Source: Azoarcus sp. (GTDB lineage: Bacteria; Pseudomonadota; Gammaproteobacteria; Burkholderiales; Rhodocyclaceae). Taken from it: DNA of 19,018 nt. The notes under the pieces were generated by a model, which saw nothing but the letters and a program-made list of their open reading frames with translations, searched no databases and was not told the DNA's origin. How positions within the stretch are numbered: the first letter of the stretch is position 1; each line of letters opens with the position of its first letter. The stretch is taken from NCBI GenBank assembly GCA_023230755.1, contig JALNWS010000061.1, forward strand, positions 1 to 19,018. The letters are read 5' to 3'. Of this stretch, positions 6,406 to 14,107 are shown piece after piece. Both the position numbers and the translations under genes were made by a program.

Positions 6406-7854
6406 TCAGGCACCATCGGCCATTGCGAGCCGCAGCCTGCGCACCAGTTCGTCCATCTGCTTTTCGTCGACGTTGCCGTAACCCAGTACCAGCCCGTTGC
6501 AGCACAAGGGCGCGTGCGCATAGTGCGACAGGGCCCGCACCCCGAGCCCGAGCCGGGCCGCACGCCGCGCCACCTCGGTATCGCGCAGTTCGGGTGGCAA
6601 ACGCAGCACCAGATGCAGGCCCGCCGCGCCGCCGTCGATACCGAGTTCCGGACCGGGCTGACGCAGCAGCGCCGCACGCAGCGCACGCTGGCGCAACTCG
6701 TAGCGCTTGCGCATGCGGCGCAGATGGGAGGTGTACTGGCCACGCCGGATGAAATCGGCCAGCGCCACCTGTTCGATGCCCTGACCGGCGCGCACAGCTT
6801 GCCCTGCGGCGTGCGCAAATGCATCGGACAGCGCCGGCGGCAGCACCAGATAGCCAATGCGCAGGCCGGGATAGAGGGTCTTGCTGAACGTGCCCGCATA
6901 CACCACCGCCGCCCCCGGCTGCAGTCCATGGAGCGCAGGCAGCGCCGGGCCGCCGCGTTGAAACTCGCTGTCGTAGTCGTCCTCGATGATCCACGCACCG
7001 GCCGCACGTGCGCCCTCCAGCAGGGACAGACGGCGCGCGAGCGACATGACGTGTCCGCTGGGATACTGATGCGAGGGCGTGACCATGATCAGGCGCGGCG
7101 AATGTGCGTGCCAGTCCGCCGCGGCCGGTGCCAGCCCGTCCTCATCGACCGCCACCGCGTGCAGGCGCAGGCCGGCCAGGCCGAGTGCGCCGCGCGCCGC
7201 AAGATAACCGGGGTTCTCCACCCAGGCGATGTCGCCACTGTCGGCGAGCAGCCGCGCACACAGGTCCAGCCCCGACTGGGTGCCGCTGGTAATGATCACC
7301 TGCCCGGGAGTGACGGCAAAGCCGCGCACGGTGGAGAGCTGTTCGGCCAGCGCGGCCCGCAGGACCGGCTCGCCGCCATACGGCGTATGACCCAGCTGGC
7401 GCGCACCCGCCTCGCGCCACGCCCGGTCCAGGCTGGCCCGCCAGCTGCGAAAGGGGAAGGCACCGAGATCGAGCGCACCGGGCGCGAAGGGCAGGATGTC
7501 GGAGTCCGGCCCGTGCTCGGGCTGACGTGAGGCTGCGGCACGCACCGACAGACCGGGCAGGGCCACGGACTCGCCGTGCGATCTGCGTGCGGACGCAGCG
7601 GGCAGCGTCAGTTGCGCCACGCGGGTGCCATGACGGTCGGCCTGCAGGCAGCCCTCCGCGCTCAACTGCTCATACGCGAACAGCACCGAGTTGCGCGCAA
7701 TGCCCAGACCGGCAGCAAGGCTGCGGCTGGAAGGCAGGCGCGCGCCGGCCTTCAGCTGGCCGCTCAGAATGGCCTCGCGCAGCCGCTGATACAGCAGGCG
7801 CTGGCGCGGCACACCCGGCGGAAACGGTGGGGCCAGCAGCCAGTCGAGTTGCAT
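6406..7854 (-). CDS. MocR/PdxR-family transcriptional regulator (GntR HTH fused to aminotransferase fold)
   Basis: The 482-residue protein has an N-terminal winged helix of the GntR type (LYQRLREAILSGQLKAG, LPSSRSLAAGLGIARNSV). A linker follows, then a class I aminotransferase-like domain from about residue 115. The PLP-binding lysine is K325 in AGTFSKTLYPGLRIGY, and IIEDDYDSEF supplies the ring-interacting aspartate. Such proteins sense PLP or an amino compound and usually control adjacent, often divergent, genes. The likely target here is the divergent FMN split-barrel gene, and probably the regulator itself. ATG 7854 has GGAG a few nucleotides upstream. A perfect inverted repeat starts 25 nt ahead of this start. 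Confidence 0.93.
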   Translation of the reverse strand: MQLDWLLAPPFPPGVPRQRLLYQRLREAILSGQLKAGARLPSSRSLAAGLGIARNSVLFAYEQLSAEGCLQADRHGTRVAQLTLPAASARRSHGESVALPGLSVRAAASRQPEHGPDSDILPFAPGALDLGAFPFRSWRASLDRAWREAGARQLGHTPYGGEPVLRAALAEQLSTVRGFAVTPGQVIITSGTQSGLDLCARLLADSGDIAWVENPGYLAARGALGLAGLRLHAVAVDEDGLAPAAADWHAHSPRLIMVTPSHQYPSGHVMSLARRLSLLEGARAAGAWIIEDDYDSEFQRGGPALPALHGLQPGAAVVYAGTFSKTLYPGLRIGYLVLPPALSDAFAHAAGQAVRAGQGIEQVALADFIRRGQYTSHLRRMRKRYELRQRALRAALLRQPGPELGIDGGAAGLHLVLRLPPELRDTEVARRAARLGLGVRALSHYAHAPLCCNGLVLGYGNVDEKQMDELVRRLRLAMADGA

Positions 7855-7878
7855 GGTGGCTCCAATCCAAATGAATCT

Positions 7879-7902
7879 GGTGGCACTACTGATGGTGCCA
7901 CC
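7879..7902. promoter_or_regulatory. Probable MocR-type operator
   Basis: GGTGGCAC (7879-7886) and GTGCCACC (7895-7902) are exact reverse complements separated by 8 nt, in the 97-nt gap between the divergent genes. A further direct copy of GGTGGC occurs at 7855-7860, 24 nt away, so an array of half-sites is possible. MocR regulators commonly bind repeats in their own divergent promoter; the binding here is inferred. Confidence 0.6.
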
Positions 7903-7904
7903 GG

Positions 7905-7916
7905 CAGCATATGCTG
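7905..7916. promoter_or_regulatory. 12-bp palindrome in the divergent promoter
   Basis: CAGCATATGCTG is a perfect palindrome located 3 nt after the inverted repeat. It contains CATATG and may overlap the -10 area of the plus-strand gene. It could be a second regulator site or part of the promoter. Confidence 0.35.
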
Positions 7917-7951
7917 GACGCTCACCTCAAACAAGCGTCAGGCACCCCGAC

Positions 7952-8608
7952 ATGAACACGCACCCCGCCCCTTCCGAGCGCACCCGCGTCAGACGCCTCC
8001 CGGCGCGCGCCCACTACGACAGCGAGACCATCAACGGCATTGTCGACGCCGCCACCGTGTGCTCCGTCGCCTTCCAGTGGGAAGGCTCCGTCCATGCCCT
8101 GCCCACCATCCACTGGCGCGAGGGCGAGCACCTCTACATCCACGGTGCCAAGGGTTCGCGCATGCTCAAGGCGCTCACCACCGGTCAGGCCTGCGTCACG
8201 ATTGCGCTCGCCGACGGGCTGGTGATGGCGCGCTCGGCCATGCATCACTCGATGAACTACCGCGCGGTGGTGGTCTATGGGTGTTTCGAACAGCTTGATG
8301 AGCCGGACGCCAAGCTCAACAGCCTGCGTGCCCTGATCGAGGGCATAGCACCGGGGCGCTGGGAACAACTGCGCCCGATCACCGGCAAGGAACTCAACGC
8401 CACCACGGTGTTGCGCATCCCCCTGACCGAGGCGTCGGCCAAGATTCGCGCAGGCGGGGTCAAGGATGATGAGGAGGATCTCGGCTGGCCGGTATGGGCG
8501 GGTGTCATTCCCCTGCAGACGGTGCGCGGCACGCCCGTTACCGAGCCCGACAGTGTCGTGCGCGATGCTCCCGCCAATGTACTGAACCCGGCCGCGCCAA
8601 CGGTCTGA
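7952..8608 (+). CDS. Pyridoxamine 5'-phosphate oxidase-like FMN-binding split-barrel protein
   Basis: A 218-residue protein related to the PNPOx-like/NimA flavin split-barrel proteins. Visible features are RVRRLPARAHYD, the beta strand with ATVCSVAFQWEG and ALPTIHWREGEHLYIHGA, GSRMLKAL (likely FMN phosphate contacts), and the C-terminal WAGVIPL strand. It is not PdxH itself, whose motifs differ. Members bind FMN or F420 and often act as reductases of unknown substrate. The start is placed at ATG 7952; the open frame back to 7853 would cross the operator. It diverges from the MocR-type gene, a pairing commonly seen and consistent with PLP- or amine-linked control. Its stop is separated by 1 nt from the stop of the convergent mocA-like gene. 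Confidence 0.85.
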   Translation: MNTHPAPSERTRVRRLPARAHYDSETINGIVDAATVCSVAFQWEGSVHALPTIHWREGEHLYIHGAKGSRMLKALTTGQACVTIALADGLVMARSAMHHSMNYRAVVVYGCFEQLDEPDAKLNSLRALIEGIAPGRWEQLRPITGKELNATTVLRIPLTEASAKIRAGGVKDDEEDLGWPVWAGVIPLQTVRGTPVTEPDSVVRDAPANVLNPAAPTV

Positions 8609-8609
8609 T

Positions 8610-9197
8610 TCAGCCGCAGGAAGGCAGCGCCGGATCGAGATCGGCGGCCTGATCGACGTCGCGCAGGATGCGGTCATCGTGCCAGTCGAGCACGCGCACG
8701 TCGGCCCCGTGCAGCAGGTCACGCGCGCCACGGTCACCCTCCAGCGCGGCAAGACGGCGCCCCCATGCCGCACCGAAGCCGACCGGATGCCCGCGCCGGC
8801 CGCCGTGCATGGGAGCCACCACCGTGTCGGGCCTGTCGATGGCGGCGGCCACCCTGCCAACCGCCGCTGCGGGCAACCAGGGCATGTCGGCAAGCGCGAT
8901 CACCCAGCCGGCAGCATCCGCACTGGCCGCCACTGCCGCCGCCAGCGCACTGCCCATGCCCTGCTCGGCGTGCGCGGTTTCCAGGATCTCGCAGCCTGCC
9001 AGACGCAACCAGTGCACCCGCTCCGTCTGCCCCGGACGCACCACCGCGAGGCTGCCGGGCAGCGCCGCGCACAAGGCAAGGGCGCTGTGCCAGATCAGTG
9101 GACGACCATCCGCCAGGCGCGCGAGCAGCTTGTCGCGCCGCCCTTCCGGATCGAAGCGGCGGCCGTAACCCGCCGCAAGCAGGATGCCGCGCACCAT
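8610..9197 (-). CDS. mocA: MocA-like molybdenum cofactor cytidylyltransferase
   Basis: A 195-residue nucleotidyltransferase fold. The N-terminal loop LAAGYGRRF followed by DKLLARL matches MocA/CoxC-type enzymes rather than MobA, which usually has LAGG. QGMGSALAAAV, ALADMPWLP (metal-binding Asp) and RRGHPVGFG are the other expected motifs. It is predicted to transfer CMP from CTP to molybdopterin-molybdenum, giving the cytosine dinucleotide cofactor used by xanthine-oxidase-family hydroxylases. It overlaps the XdhC-like gene as TGATG, so ATG 9197 is preferred; GTG 9200 is a possible alternative. Its place last in the hydroxylase operon supports a cofactor role for that enzyme. Confidence 0.88.
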   Translation of the reverse strand: MVRGILLAAGYGRRFDPEGRRDKLLARLADGRPLIWHSALALCAALPGSLAVVRPGQTERVHWLRLAGCEILETAHAEQGMGSALAAAVAASADAAGWVIALADMPWLPAAAVGRVAAAIDRPDTVVAPMHGGRRGHPVGFGAAWGRRLAALEGDRGARDLLHGADVRVLDWHDDRILRDVDQAADLDPALPSCG

Positions 9198-10219
9198 CAC
9201 TTGCGGGCGCAGGCGGACAAGGCGTTTTCGGCCAGTTCGAGTGCGGCCTTGGCCTCTGCCACCGGCAGGACCCGCTCGGGCACCACACCATTCTTTACCG
9301 CGACCAGTTCAGCCGCGATCGAGACCGCGATCTCGCCCGGCGTACGACTGCCGATGTACAGCCCGGCCGGGCCGCGCAGGGCCTCCACCTGCGACGCGTC
9401 GAGATCGAACTCGCGCAGACGCTCGCGCCGCACGACATTGTTGTGTCGCGAGCCCAGCGCCGCCACGTAGAAGGCAGGCGAGCGCAGCGCCTCCATCAGC
9501 GCGAGATCGTCGAGCTTGGGATCGTGGGTGAGTGCGATCACCGCGGTGCGCGCGTCGGGGCGCATGCCGATGACCACATCGTCGGGCATCTCGCGGGTGA
9601 GCACGGTGCCCGCTACGTTCCATTCCTCGGACCACTCTTCGCGCGGATCGCAGACGGTGACGGCGAAGTCCAGCGCGAGCGCCATGCGTGCGAGGCTGGC
9701 CGCGAGCTGGCCGGCGCCGATCAGCAGCAGCCGATAGCGCGGCCCGAACACACTGACCAGGGTTTCCCCATCGAAGCCCGTCGCCTGCTCGGGATGCGCC
9801 GGCGCCAGCGCGCTCCTGCCACTGGGCAGATGCAGGCTGCGCTCCACCAGTTCACCCGCCGCCAGCCTGGCGAGCAAGGCGTCGAGCGGTGCCGGGTCGG
9901 CCAGCGGCTCCAGCACCAGTTCCATGGTGCCGCCGCACGGCAGCCCGAAGCGGCGGGCCTCCTCGGCACCGACGCCATAGCTCACCCTGCATGCCGCTTC
10001 GGGCATGCCTTCGGCGCGCAGGCGCTGCATGAGGTCGTCCTCGATGCACCCACCCGACACCGACCCCACCGCACGTCCGTCTTCGCGCAAGGCCAGCAGC
10101 GCGCCTGGCGGGCGCGGCGACGAGCCCCAGGTGCGCACGACCGTGGCCAGCAACACCCGTTTTCCGTCTGCGAGCCATGTTCTCGCACGCTGCAGAACTT
10201 CCAGATCCAGACTATCCAT
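9197..10219 (-). CDS. XdhC/CoxI-family molybdenum enzyme maturation protein
   Basis: A 340-residue protein with an N-terminal XdhC domain containing GSSPRPPGALLAL and GSVSGGCIEDDL. After a linker it has a Rossmann-type C-terminal domain starting LLLIGAGQLAASLARMAL (from about residue 175), followed by TVCDPREEW and VIALTHDPKLDD. XdhC proteins bind the molybdenum cofactor, promote its sulfuration and deliver it to the apo-hydroxylase. ATG 10219 follows GGGG and AAGGG; the frame is open to TTG 10237. It lies 115 nt downstream of the molybdenum subunit gene and overlaps mocA. This gap is larger than those between its neighbours, so a separate promoter cannot be excluded. Confidence 0.9.
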   Translation of the reverse strand: MDSLDLEVLQRARTWLADGKRVLLATVVRTWGSSPRPPGALLALREDGRAVGSVSGGCIEDDLMQRLRAEGMPEAACRVSYGVGAEEARRFGLPCGGTMELVLEPLADPAPLDALLARLAAGELVERSLHLPSGRSALAPAHPEQATGFDGETLVSVFGPRYRLLLIGAGQLAASLARMALALDFAVTVCDPREEWSEEWNVAGTVLTREMPDDVVIGMRPDARTAVIALTHDPKLDDLALMEALRSPAFYVAALGSRHNNVVRRERLREFDLDASQVEALRGPAGLYIGSRTPGEIAVSIAAELVAVKNGVVPERVLPVAEAKAALELAENALSACARK

Positions 10220-10334
10220 GCCCTTACCCCATCTCAAATCGGTACAGAACCTGGCACGCCGGCTTCGGCAGAAGCTGGCGGCGGTTCAGGCCAAGCCTTC
10301 CTGCAGCAAGAATCACTCCGGGAAGGCATCCGCA

Positions 10335-12548
10335 TCAGCCTTGCAACTGCGTGCCGATCGGCAGCCTGCGAATACGCTTGCCGGTTGCCGCGTACAGCGC
10401 ATTCACCAGCGCCGGTGCCAGCGGCGGCACCCCCGGTTCGCCCACGCCCGACGGCTTCTCCGCCGAGGGCACGATATGCACCTCCACGGCCAGCATCTCG
10501 TTGATGCGCAGCACGGTGTAGTCATGGAAGTTGGACTGTTCGACCTGACCGTCCCTGAGGGTGATCTCGCCACTCAGGGCTGCGGCCAGGGCGAAGCCGA
10601 TGCCACCTTCCATCTGCGCACGGATCACGTCCGGATTGACCGCAATCCCGCAGTCCACCGCGCACACCACGCGGTCGACCCGGAAACTGCCATCGGCGGC
10701 GACCGTGGTTTCCACCACCTGGGCGACGAAGCTGTTGAAGGATTCATGCACGGCAACCCCGCGACCGCGCCTGCCACCGTCGCTCGCGGCCTGCAGTGGC
10801 GTACCCCAGCCGGCCTTTTCCGCAGCGAGCTGCAGCACCGCTGCATGGCGCGGATGTGCTGCAAGCAGCTCGAGCCGGTAGGCCACCGGATCGCTACCCG
10901 CCGCCAGCGCGAGCTCGTCCATGAACACCTCGGTTGCAAATCCCGTGTGGGAGGAGCCCACCGAGCGCCACCACTGCACCGGCACCTTGGTCAGCGCATT
11001 GGTCGTATGCAGATCAACCGCCAGGTTGGGGATGGCGTAAGGCAGGTTGGCCGCGCCCTCGACCGAGGTCGCATCGACCCCGTCCTTGATCATCAGCGAC
11101 TCGAAGGGCGAACCGAGCATGATGGACTGCCCCACGATGCGCTGTGACCACGCCTGCGGCCGGCCCGTGGCATCGAGCGCGGCACGCAGGCGGTGCAGAT
11201 ACAGGGGACGGTAGTGCCCGCCACGCATGTCGTCCTCGCGCGACCACACCAGTTTCACCGGTGCCCTGCCACCGATCGCCTTGACGATGTGGGCGGTCTC
11301 CACCAGATAGTCGGACTTCGGGTTGGCACGACGCCCGAAACTGCCCCCCGCGAACAGCATGTTGAGCTTCACCTGTTCCGGCTTGAGCCCGAGGATGGCC
11401 GCGACCACGGCCTGGTCGACGGTCTGGAACTGCTCGCCGTTCCACACTTCGCAGCCGTCCGCGTCCAGCTTCATCACGCAGTTGAGCGGCTCCATCGCCG
11501 CATGTGCGAGATAGGGGAACGCAAATTCGGCTTCGACCACCTTGTCCGCCTTGCCCAGCGCAGCCTCGGCGTCGCCATCGTTCCGCGCCACCGCACCGGG
11601 CGTGGCCGCGAGCCTGCGGTAGTCGGCCAGGAGCTGTGCCGAACTGCCGCGCCAAGCGGCGGTTTCGTCCCAGTCCACCTGCAGCGCGTCGCGCCCCTTC
11701 CTTGCCGTCCAGTAGTCCCCCGCCAGCACCGCCACGCCGGAGGGAATGCGCACCACGTCGACCACGCCGGGCACGGCCCGCGCCGCCGTGTCGTCGACGC
11801 CACGCACGGTCGCACCGAAACGCGGCGGATGTGCCACCACCGCGACCAGCATGCCGGGCAGCTTCACGTCCTGGGTAAACATCGCGCGGCCCGTGGTCTT
11901 GGCCACGCTGTCCTTGCGTGGAGCATGTTTGCCGATGAGGGTGAAATCCTTCGGGTCCTTCAGCGTCACCGTGGCCGGCAGCGACAGGGCGGCGGCGGCC
12001 TCGGCGAGCTCGCCAAAACCTGCCTTGCGCCCGCTCGGCGCATGGCTCACCACGCCGGCGCTGATGGTGATCGACTCCGCCGCCACCTTCCAGCGCCCGG
12101 CTGCCGCCTGCACCAGCATGGCGCGCGCGGTCGCGCCGGCATGACGCATCTGTGCAAAGGAGTTGGCGATCGCGGTACTGCCCCCCGTTCCTTGCGCCGG
12201 CCCCCAGAACAGGTTGTTGTAGCGTGCGGCGTCGGCAGGCGCGCCTTCGACCACGACCTGCGCCCAGTCGGCGTCGAGCTCCTCGGCAACCAGTGTCGCA
12301 AGACCGGTATAGGTGCCCTGACCCATCTCCAGATGTTTGGCGAGCACCGTCACCGTGTTGTCGGTGCCGATGCGCACAAAGGCATTGGCTTCGAACGCGG
12401 CTGCGACCGCCGGGGCCGAACCGGCGATGCCGGGGCCCGCGACCCTGGCAGCCGCGCCGCGCGCCGACGGCAGCACCAGCGCCAGGGTCAGTCCTGCGCC
12501 CGCCTTGAAGAAGTCACGTCGGGATACGTTTTCGATACGGGTTTTCAT
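10335..12548 (-). CDS. Molybdenum hydroxylase large subunit, isoquinoline 1-oxidoreductase beta type, Tat-exported
   Basis: A 737-residue molybdopterin-binding subunit of the xanthine oxidase family, IorB-like. A twin-arginine signal is present (NVSRRDFFKAGAG, then a hydrophobic ALVLPS segment), so the complex should be periplasmic. Cofactor motifs include EMGQGTYTGLATLVAEELDA, GTGGSTAI and GGSFGRRANP. The catalytic glutamate is E704 in GVGEPGVPP near the C-terminus. Such enzymes hydroxylate N-heterocycles or oxidise aldehydes; the substrate cannot be read from sequence. ATG 12548 has AAGGAA just upstream. ATG 12563, overlapping the preceding stop as ATGA, is an alternative giving five more residues. 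The frame is open far upstream through the 2Fe-2S gene, but that is a shadow. Confidence 0.92.
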   Translation of the reverse strand: MKTRIENVSRRDFFKAGAGLTLALVLPSARGAAARVAGPGIAGSAPAVAAAFEANAFVRIGTDNTVTVLAKHLEMGQGTYTGLATLVAEELDADWAQVVVEGAPADAARYNNLFWGPAQGTGGSTAIANSFAQMRHAGATARAMLVQAAAGRWKVAAESITISAGVVSHAPSGRKAGFGELAEAAAALSLPATVTLKDPKDFTLIGKHAPRKDSVAKTTGRAMFTQDVKLPGMLVAVVAHPPRFGATVRGVDDTAARAVPGVVDVVRIPSGVAVLAGDYWTARKGRDALQVDWDETAAWRGSSAQLLADYRRLAATPGAVARNDGDAEAALGKADKVVEAEFAFPYLAHAAMEPLNCVMKLDADGCEVWNGEQFQTVDQAVVAAILGLKPEQVKLNMLFAGGSFGRRANPKSDYLVETAHIVKAIGGRAPVKLVWSREDDMRGGHYRPLYLHRLRAALDATGRPQAWSQRIVGQSIMLGSPFESLMIKDGVDATSVEGAANLPYAIPNLAVDLHTTNALTKVPVQWWRSVGSSHTGFATEVFMDELALAAGSDPVAYRLELLAAHPRHAAVLQLAAEKAGWGTPLQAASDGGRRGRGVAVHESFNSFVAQVVETTVAADGSFRVDRVVCAVDCGIAVNPDVIRAQMEGGIGFALAAALSGEITLRDGQVEQSNFHDYTVLRINEMLAVEVHIVPSAEKPSGVGEPGVPPLAPALVNALYAATGKRIRRLPIGTQLQG

Positions 12549-12559
12549 GTCGCGTTCCT

Positions 12560-13018
12560 TCATGCCAGGGCCGTGGCGGCTTCGTGGATGGCTGCGCGAA
12601 TGCGCACATAGGTGGCGCAGCGACAGATGTTGCCGCTCATCGCCGCATCGATCTCGGCATCGGTGGGTCTGGGGTTGGCGACCAGCAAAGCGGTGGCCGA
12701 CATGATCTGGCCGGACTGGCAGTAGCCGCACTGCACCACGTCGAGCTTCTGCCATGCGGCCTGCACGGCCTGCCCTGCACGGGCGGCATCGACGCCTTCG
12801 ATCGTCGTCACCTTCTTTCCGGCAACCGCCGACAGCGGGGTGGAACAGGCGCGCACCGGCTCGCCGTCCAGGTGCACCGTGCAGGCACCGCACAGGCCCA
12901 TGCCGCAACCGAACTTGGTGCCGGTGAGGTCGAGGCCGTCGCGCAAGGCCCACAGCAGCGGGGTGTCGTCGGGCAGGTCGGGACTGACACGCTGTCCGTT
13001 CAGGATGAAAGTCGTCAT
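12560..13018 (-). CDS. Molybdenum hydroxylase 2Fe-2S subunit, isoquinoline 1-oxidoreductase alpha type
   Basis: A 152-residue electron-transfer subunit with two [2Fe-2S] sites. The plant-ferredoxin-like site uses C38, C43, C46 and C58 (FGCGMGLCGACTV, RACSTP). The second, four-helix site uses C97, C100, C132 and C134 (QCGYCQSGQ, GNICRCATY). All eight cysteines are present. It has no signal peptide, so it is expected to be co-exported with the Tat-bearing large subunit, as is usual for this subclass. ATG 13018 has GGAG about 8 nt upstream. It is the first gene of the operon, 11 nt from the large-subunit start, and diverges from a LysR-type regulator. Confidence 0.94.
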   Translation of the reverse strand: MTTFILNGQRVSPDLPDDTPLLWALRDGLDLTGTKFGCGMGLCGACTVHLDGEPVRACSTPLSAVAGKKVTTIEGVDAARAGQAVQAAWQKLDVVQCGYCQSGQIMSATALLVANPRPTDAEIDAAMSGNICRCATYVRIRAAIHEAATALA

Positions 13019-13141
13019 CGGGCAACTCCGTGGGGAAGGGGGTCAAACATCAACAGGGTCGCAGGGTGCAGCCCCGCATACCGGACGATTCAGATTAGAC
13101 TGTTTGGCTATTAAGATCGACGCAGAAATGCTGAATGAGTC
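13019..13141. promoter_or_regulatory. Divergent promoter region, LysR-type gene and hydroxylase operon
   Basis: This 123-nt gap should carry both promoters. An imperfect dyad, ATTAG at 13094-13098 and CTATT at 13108-13112 with 9 nt between (4 of 5 positions symmetric), lies in its AT-rich part. It resembles a LysR-type recognition half-site pair but does not fit T-N11-A strictly. GATT occurs twice just before it (13087-13090 and 13093-13096). TATTAA at 13109-13114 may be a -10 box for the regulator. Confidence 0.4.
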
Positions 13142-14074
13142 ATGAAGCCTGACTTACAAATAGATCCCGCGCTCCTGCCCGCACTCGCCACCTTCGAGTG
13201 CGTTGCGCGCCACGCAAACTTCACCCGCGCTGCGGCCGAGATGGGCTTTTCACCCTCCGCCCTCTCGCAGTCGATACGCGCGCTGGAAAAGCGCCTCGGC
13301 GTGCGTCTGCTCGCGCGCACCACGCGCCGCGTCAGCCTGACCGAGGAAGGTGCTTGCATCCTCGATGGTGTCCGCCGCGGACTGGCCGAACTCGGCGGCG
13401 CCCTCAGCGCACTCGCCGACGCACGCGGCCAGCCCAGCGGACGGGTGCGGATCGCGCTGTCGCGAATCGCCTACGCCGATCTGTTTTCACCGCACGTCGT
13501 CGATTTTTCAGCGCGCTACCCTGGCATCGGGCTCGAGTTCTACCTTGACGACGGCCTGACCGACATCGTGGCAGGGCGCTTCGACGTCGGCGTCAGGCTC
13601 GGCAACAGCATCGAAGCCGACATGGTTGCCGTGCCACTCAGCCGGCCATCGCGAATGGTGATCGTGGGAACGCGCGACTACTTCGCCCGCAACCCTGCGC
13701 CGCGTTCGCCGGAAGACCTTGCTGCGCACGATTGCGTCCGCTTCCGTTTCACCACCAGCGGCCGCCTCGCGCGCTGGGATCTGCAGCGCGATGGCGGACT
13801 GTTCGAGCTTGAGGTCAGCGGGCGTTTCATCGTCAATGATTTCGTCGCCGAACTCGACCTCGCCCGCCGCGGACTTGCCCTTGCGCAAGTGGTCGAGTCG
13901 ACCGCAGCGGACGACATTCAGGCCGGGCGCCTGGTCACCGCACTGGACGAATACGCACCGACGCTGGGCGCGGCCCATCTATACTTTCCCGGTACCACCC
14001 ACATGCCGGCACGGCTGCGGGTATTCATCGACTACTTTCAGGCCGCCCACGCGGCACGCAGGGCGGCGGCCTGA
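13142..14074 (+). CDS. LysR-family transcriptional regulator
   Basis: A 310-residue protein with the standard LTTR layout. The N-terminal winged helix at about residues 13-72 reads FECVARHANFTRAAAEMG, PSALSQSIRALEKRLGVRL, RTTRRVSLTEEG. A linker helix and a two-lobed effector-binding domain follow (GRVRIALSRIAYADLF to the C-terminus). It is divergent from the molybdenum hydroxylase operon, so regulation of that operon is the natural inference, with the enzyme's substrate or product as possible effector. The start ATG has only a weak TGAG ribosome site, but the family N-terminus fits. The DUF924 gene begins 33 nt after its stop and may be co-transcribed. Confidence 0.93.
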   Translation: MKPDLQIDPALLPALATFECVARHANFTRAAAEMGFSPSALSQSIRALEKRLGVRLLARTTRRVSLTEEGACILDGVRRGLAELGGALSALADARGQPSGRVRIALSRIAYADLFSPHVVDFSARYPGIGLEFYLDDGLTDIVAGRFDVGVRLGNSIEADMVAVPLSRPSRMVIVGTRDYFARNPAPRSPEDLAAHDCVRFRFTTSGRLARWDLQRDGGLFELEVSGRFIVNDFVAELDLARRGLALAQVVESTAADDIQAGRLVTALDEYAPTLGAAHLYFPGTTHMPARLRVFIDYFQAAHAARRAAA

Positions 14075-14107
14075 CACACGCCGAATGGCATCGGAAAGGA
14101 GTTGCGC

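Noticed and set aside
5672..6994. 440-codon minus-strand frame
   Set aside because: It overlaps both the ceramidase-like gene and the mocR-type gene in a wrong frame; the residues are typical of GC-rich shadow translation.
5953..7530. 525-codon plus-strand frame
   Set aside because: It spans the end of one real gene and runs antisense to most of another; no recognisable domain.
10252..10267. TGGCAC followed by a possible TTGC, a sigma-54-like element before xdhC
   Set aside because: The -12 half is CTTCG rather than TTGC, and the orientation faces away from xdhC.
8765..10504. 579-codon plus-strand frame
   Set aside because: It is antisense to mocA-like and xdhC-like genes, which have clear family motifs.
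11193..12611. 472-codon plus-strand frame
   Set aside because: It is antisense to the molybdenum subunit, whose motifs and Tat signal identify the true strand.
12564..13046. Upstream extension of the molybdenum subunit frame through the 2Fe-2S gene, suggesting a fusion
   Set aside because: The overlapped region encodes an intact 2Fe-2S subunit with all eight cysteines in another frame. The extension has no ferredoxin motif, and the Tat signal marks the real N-terminus.
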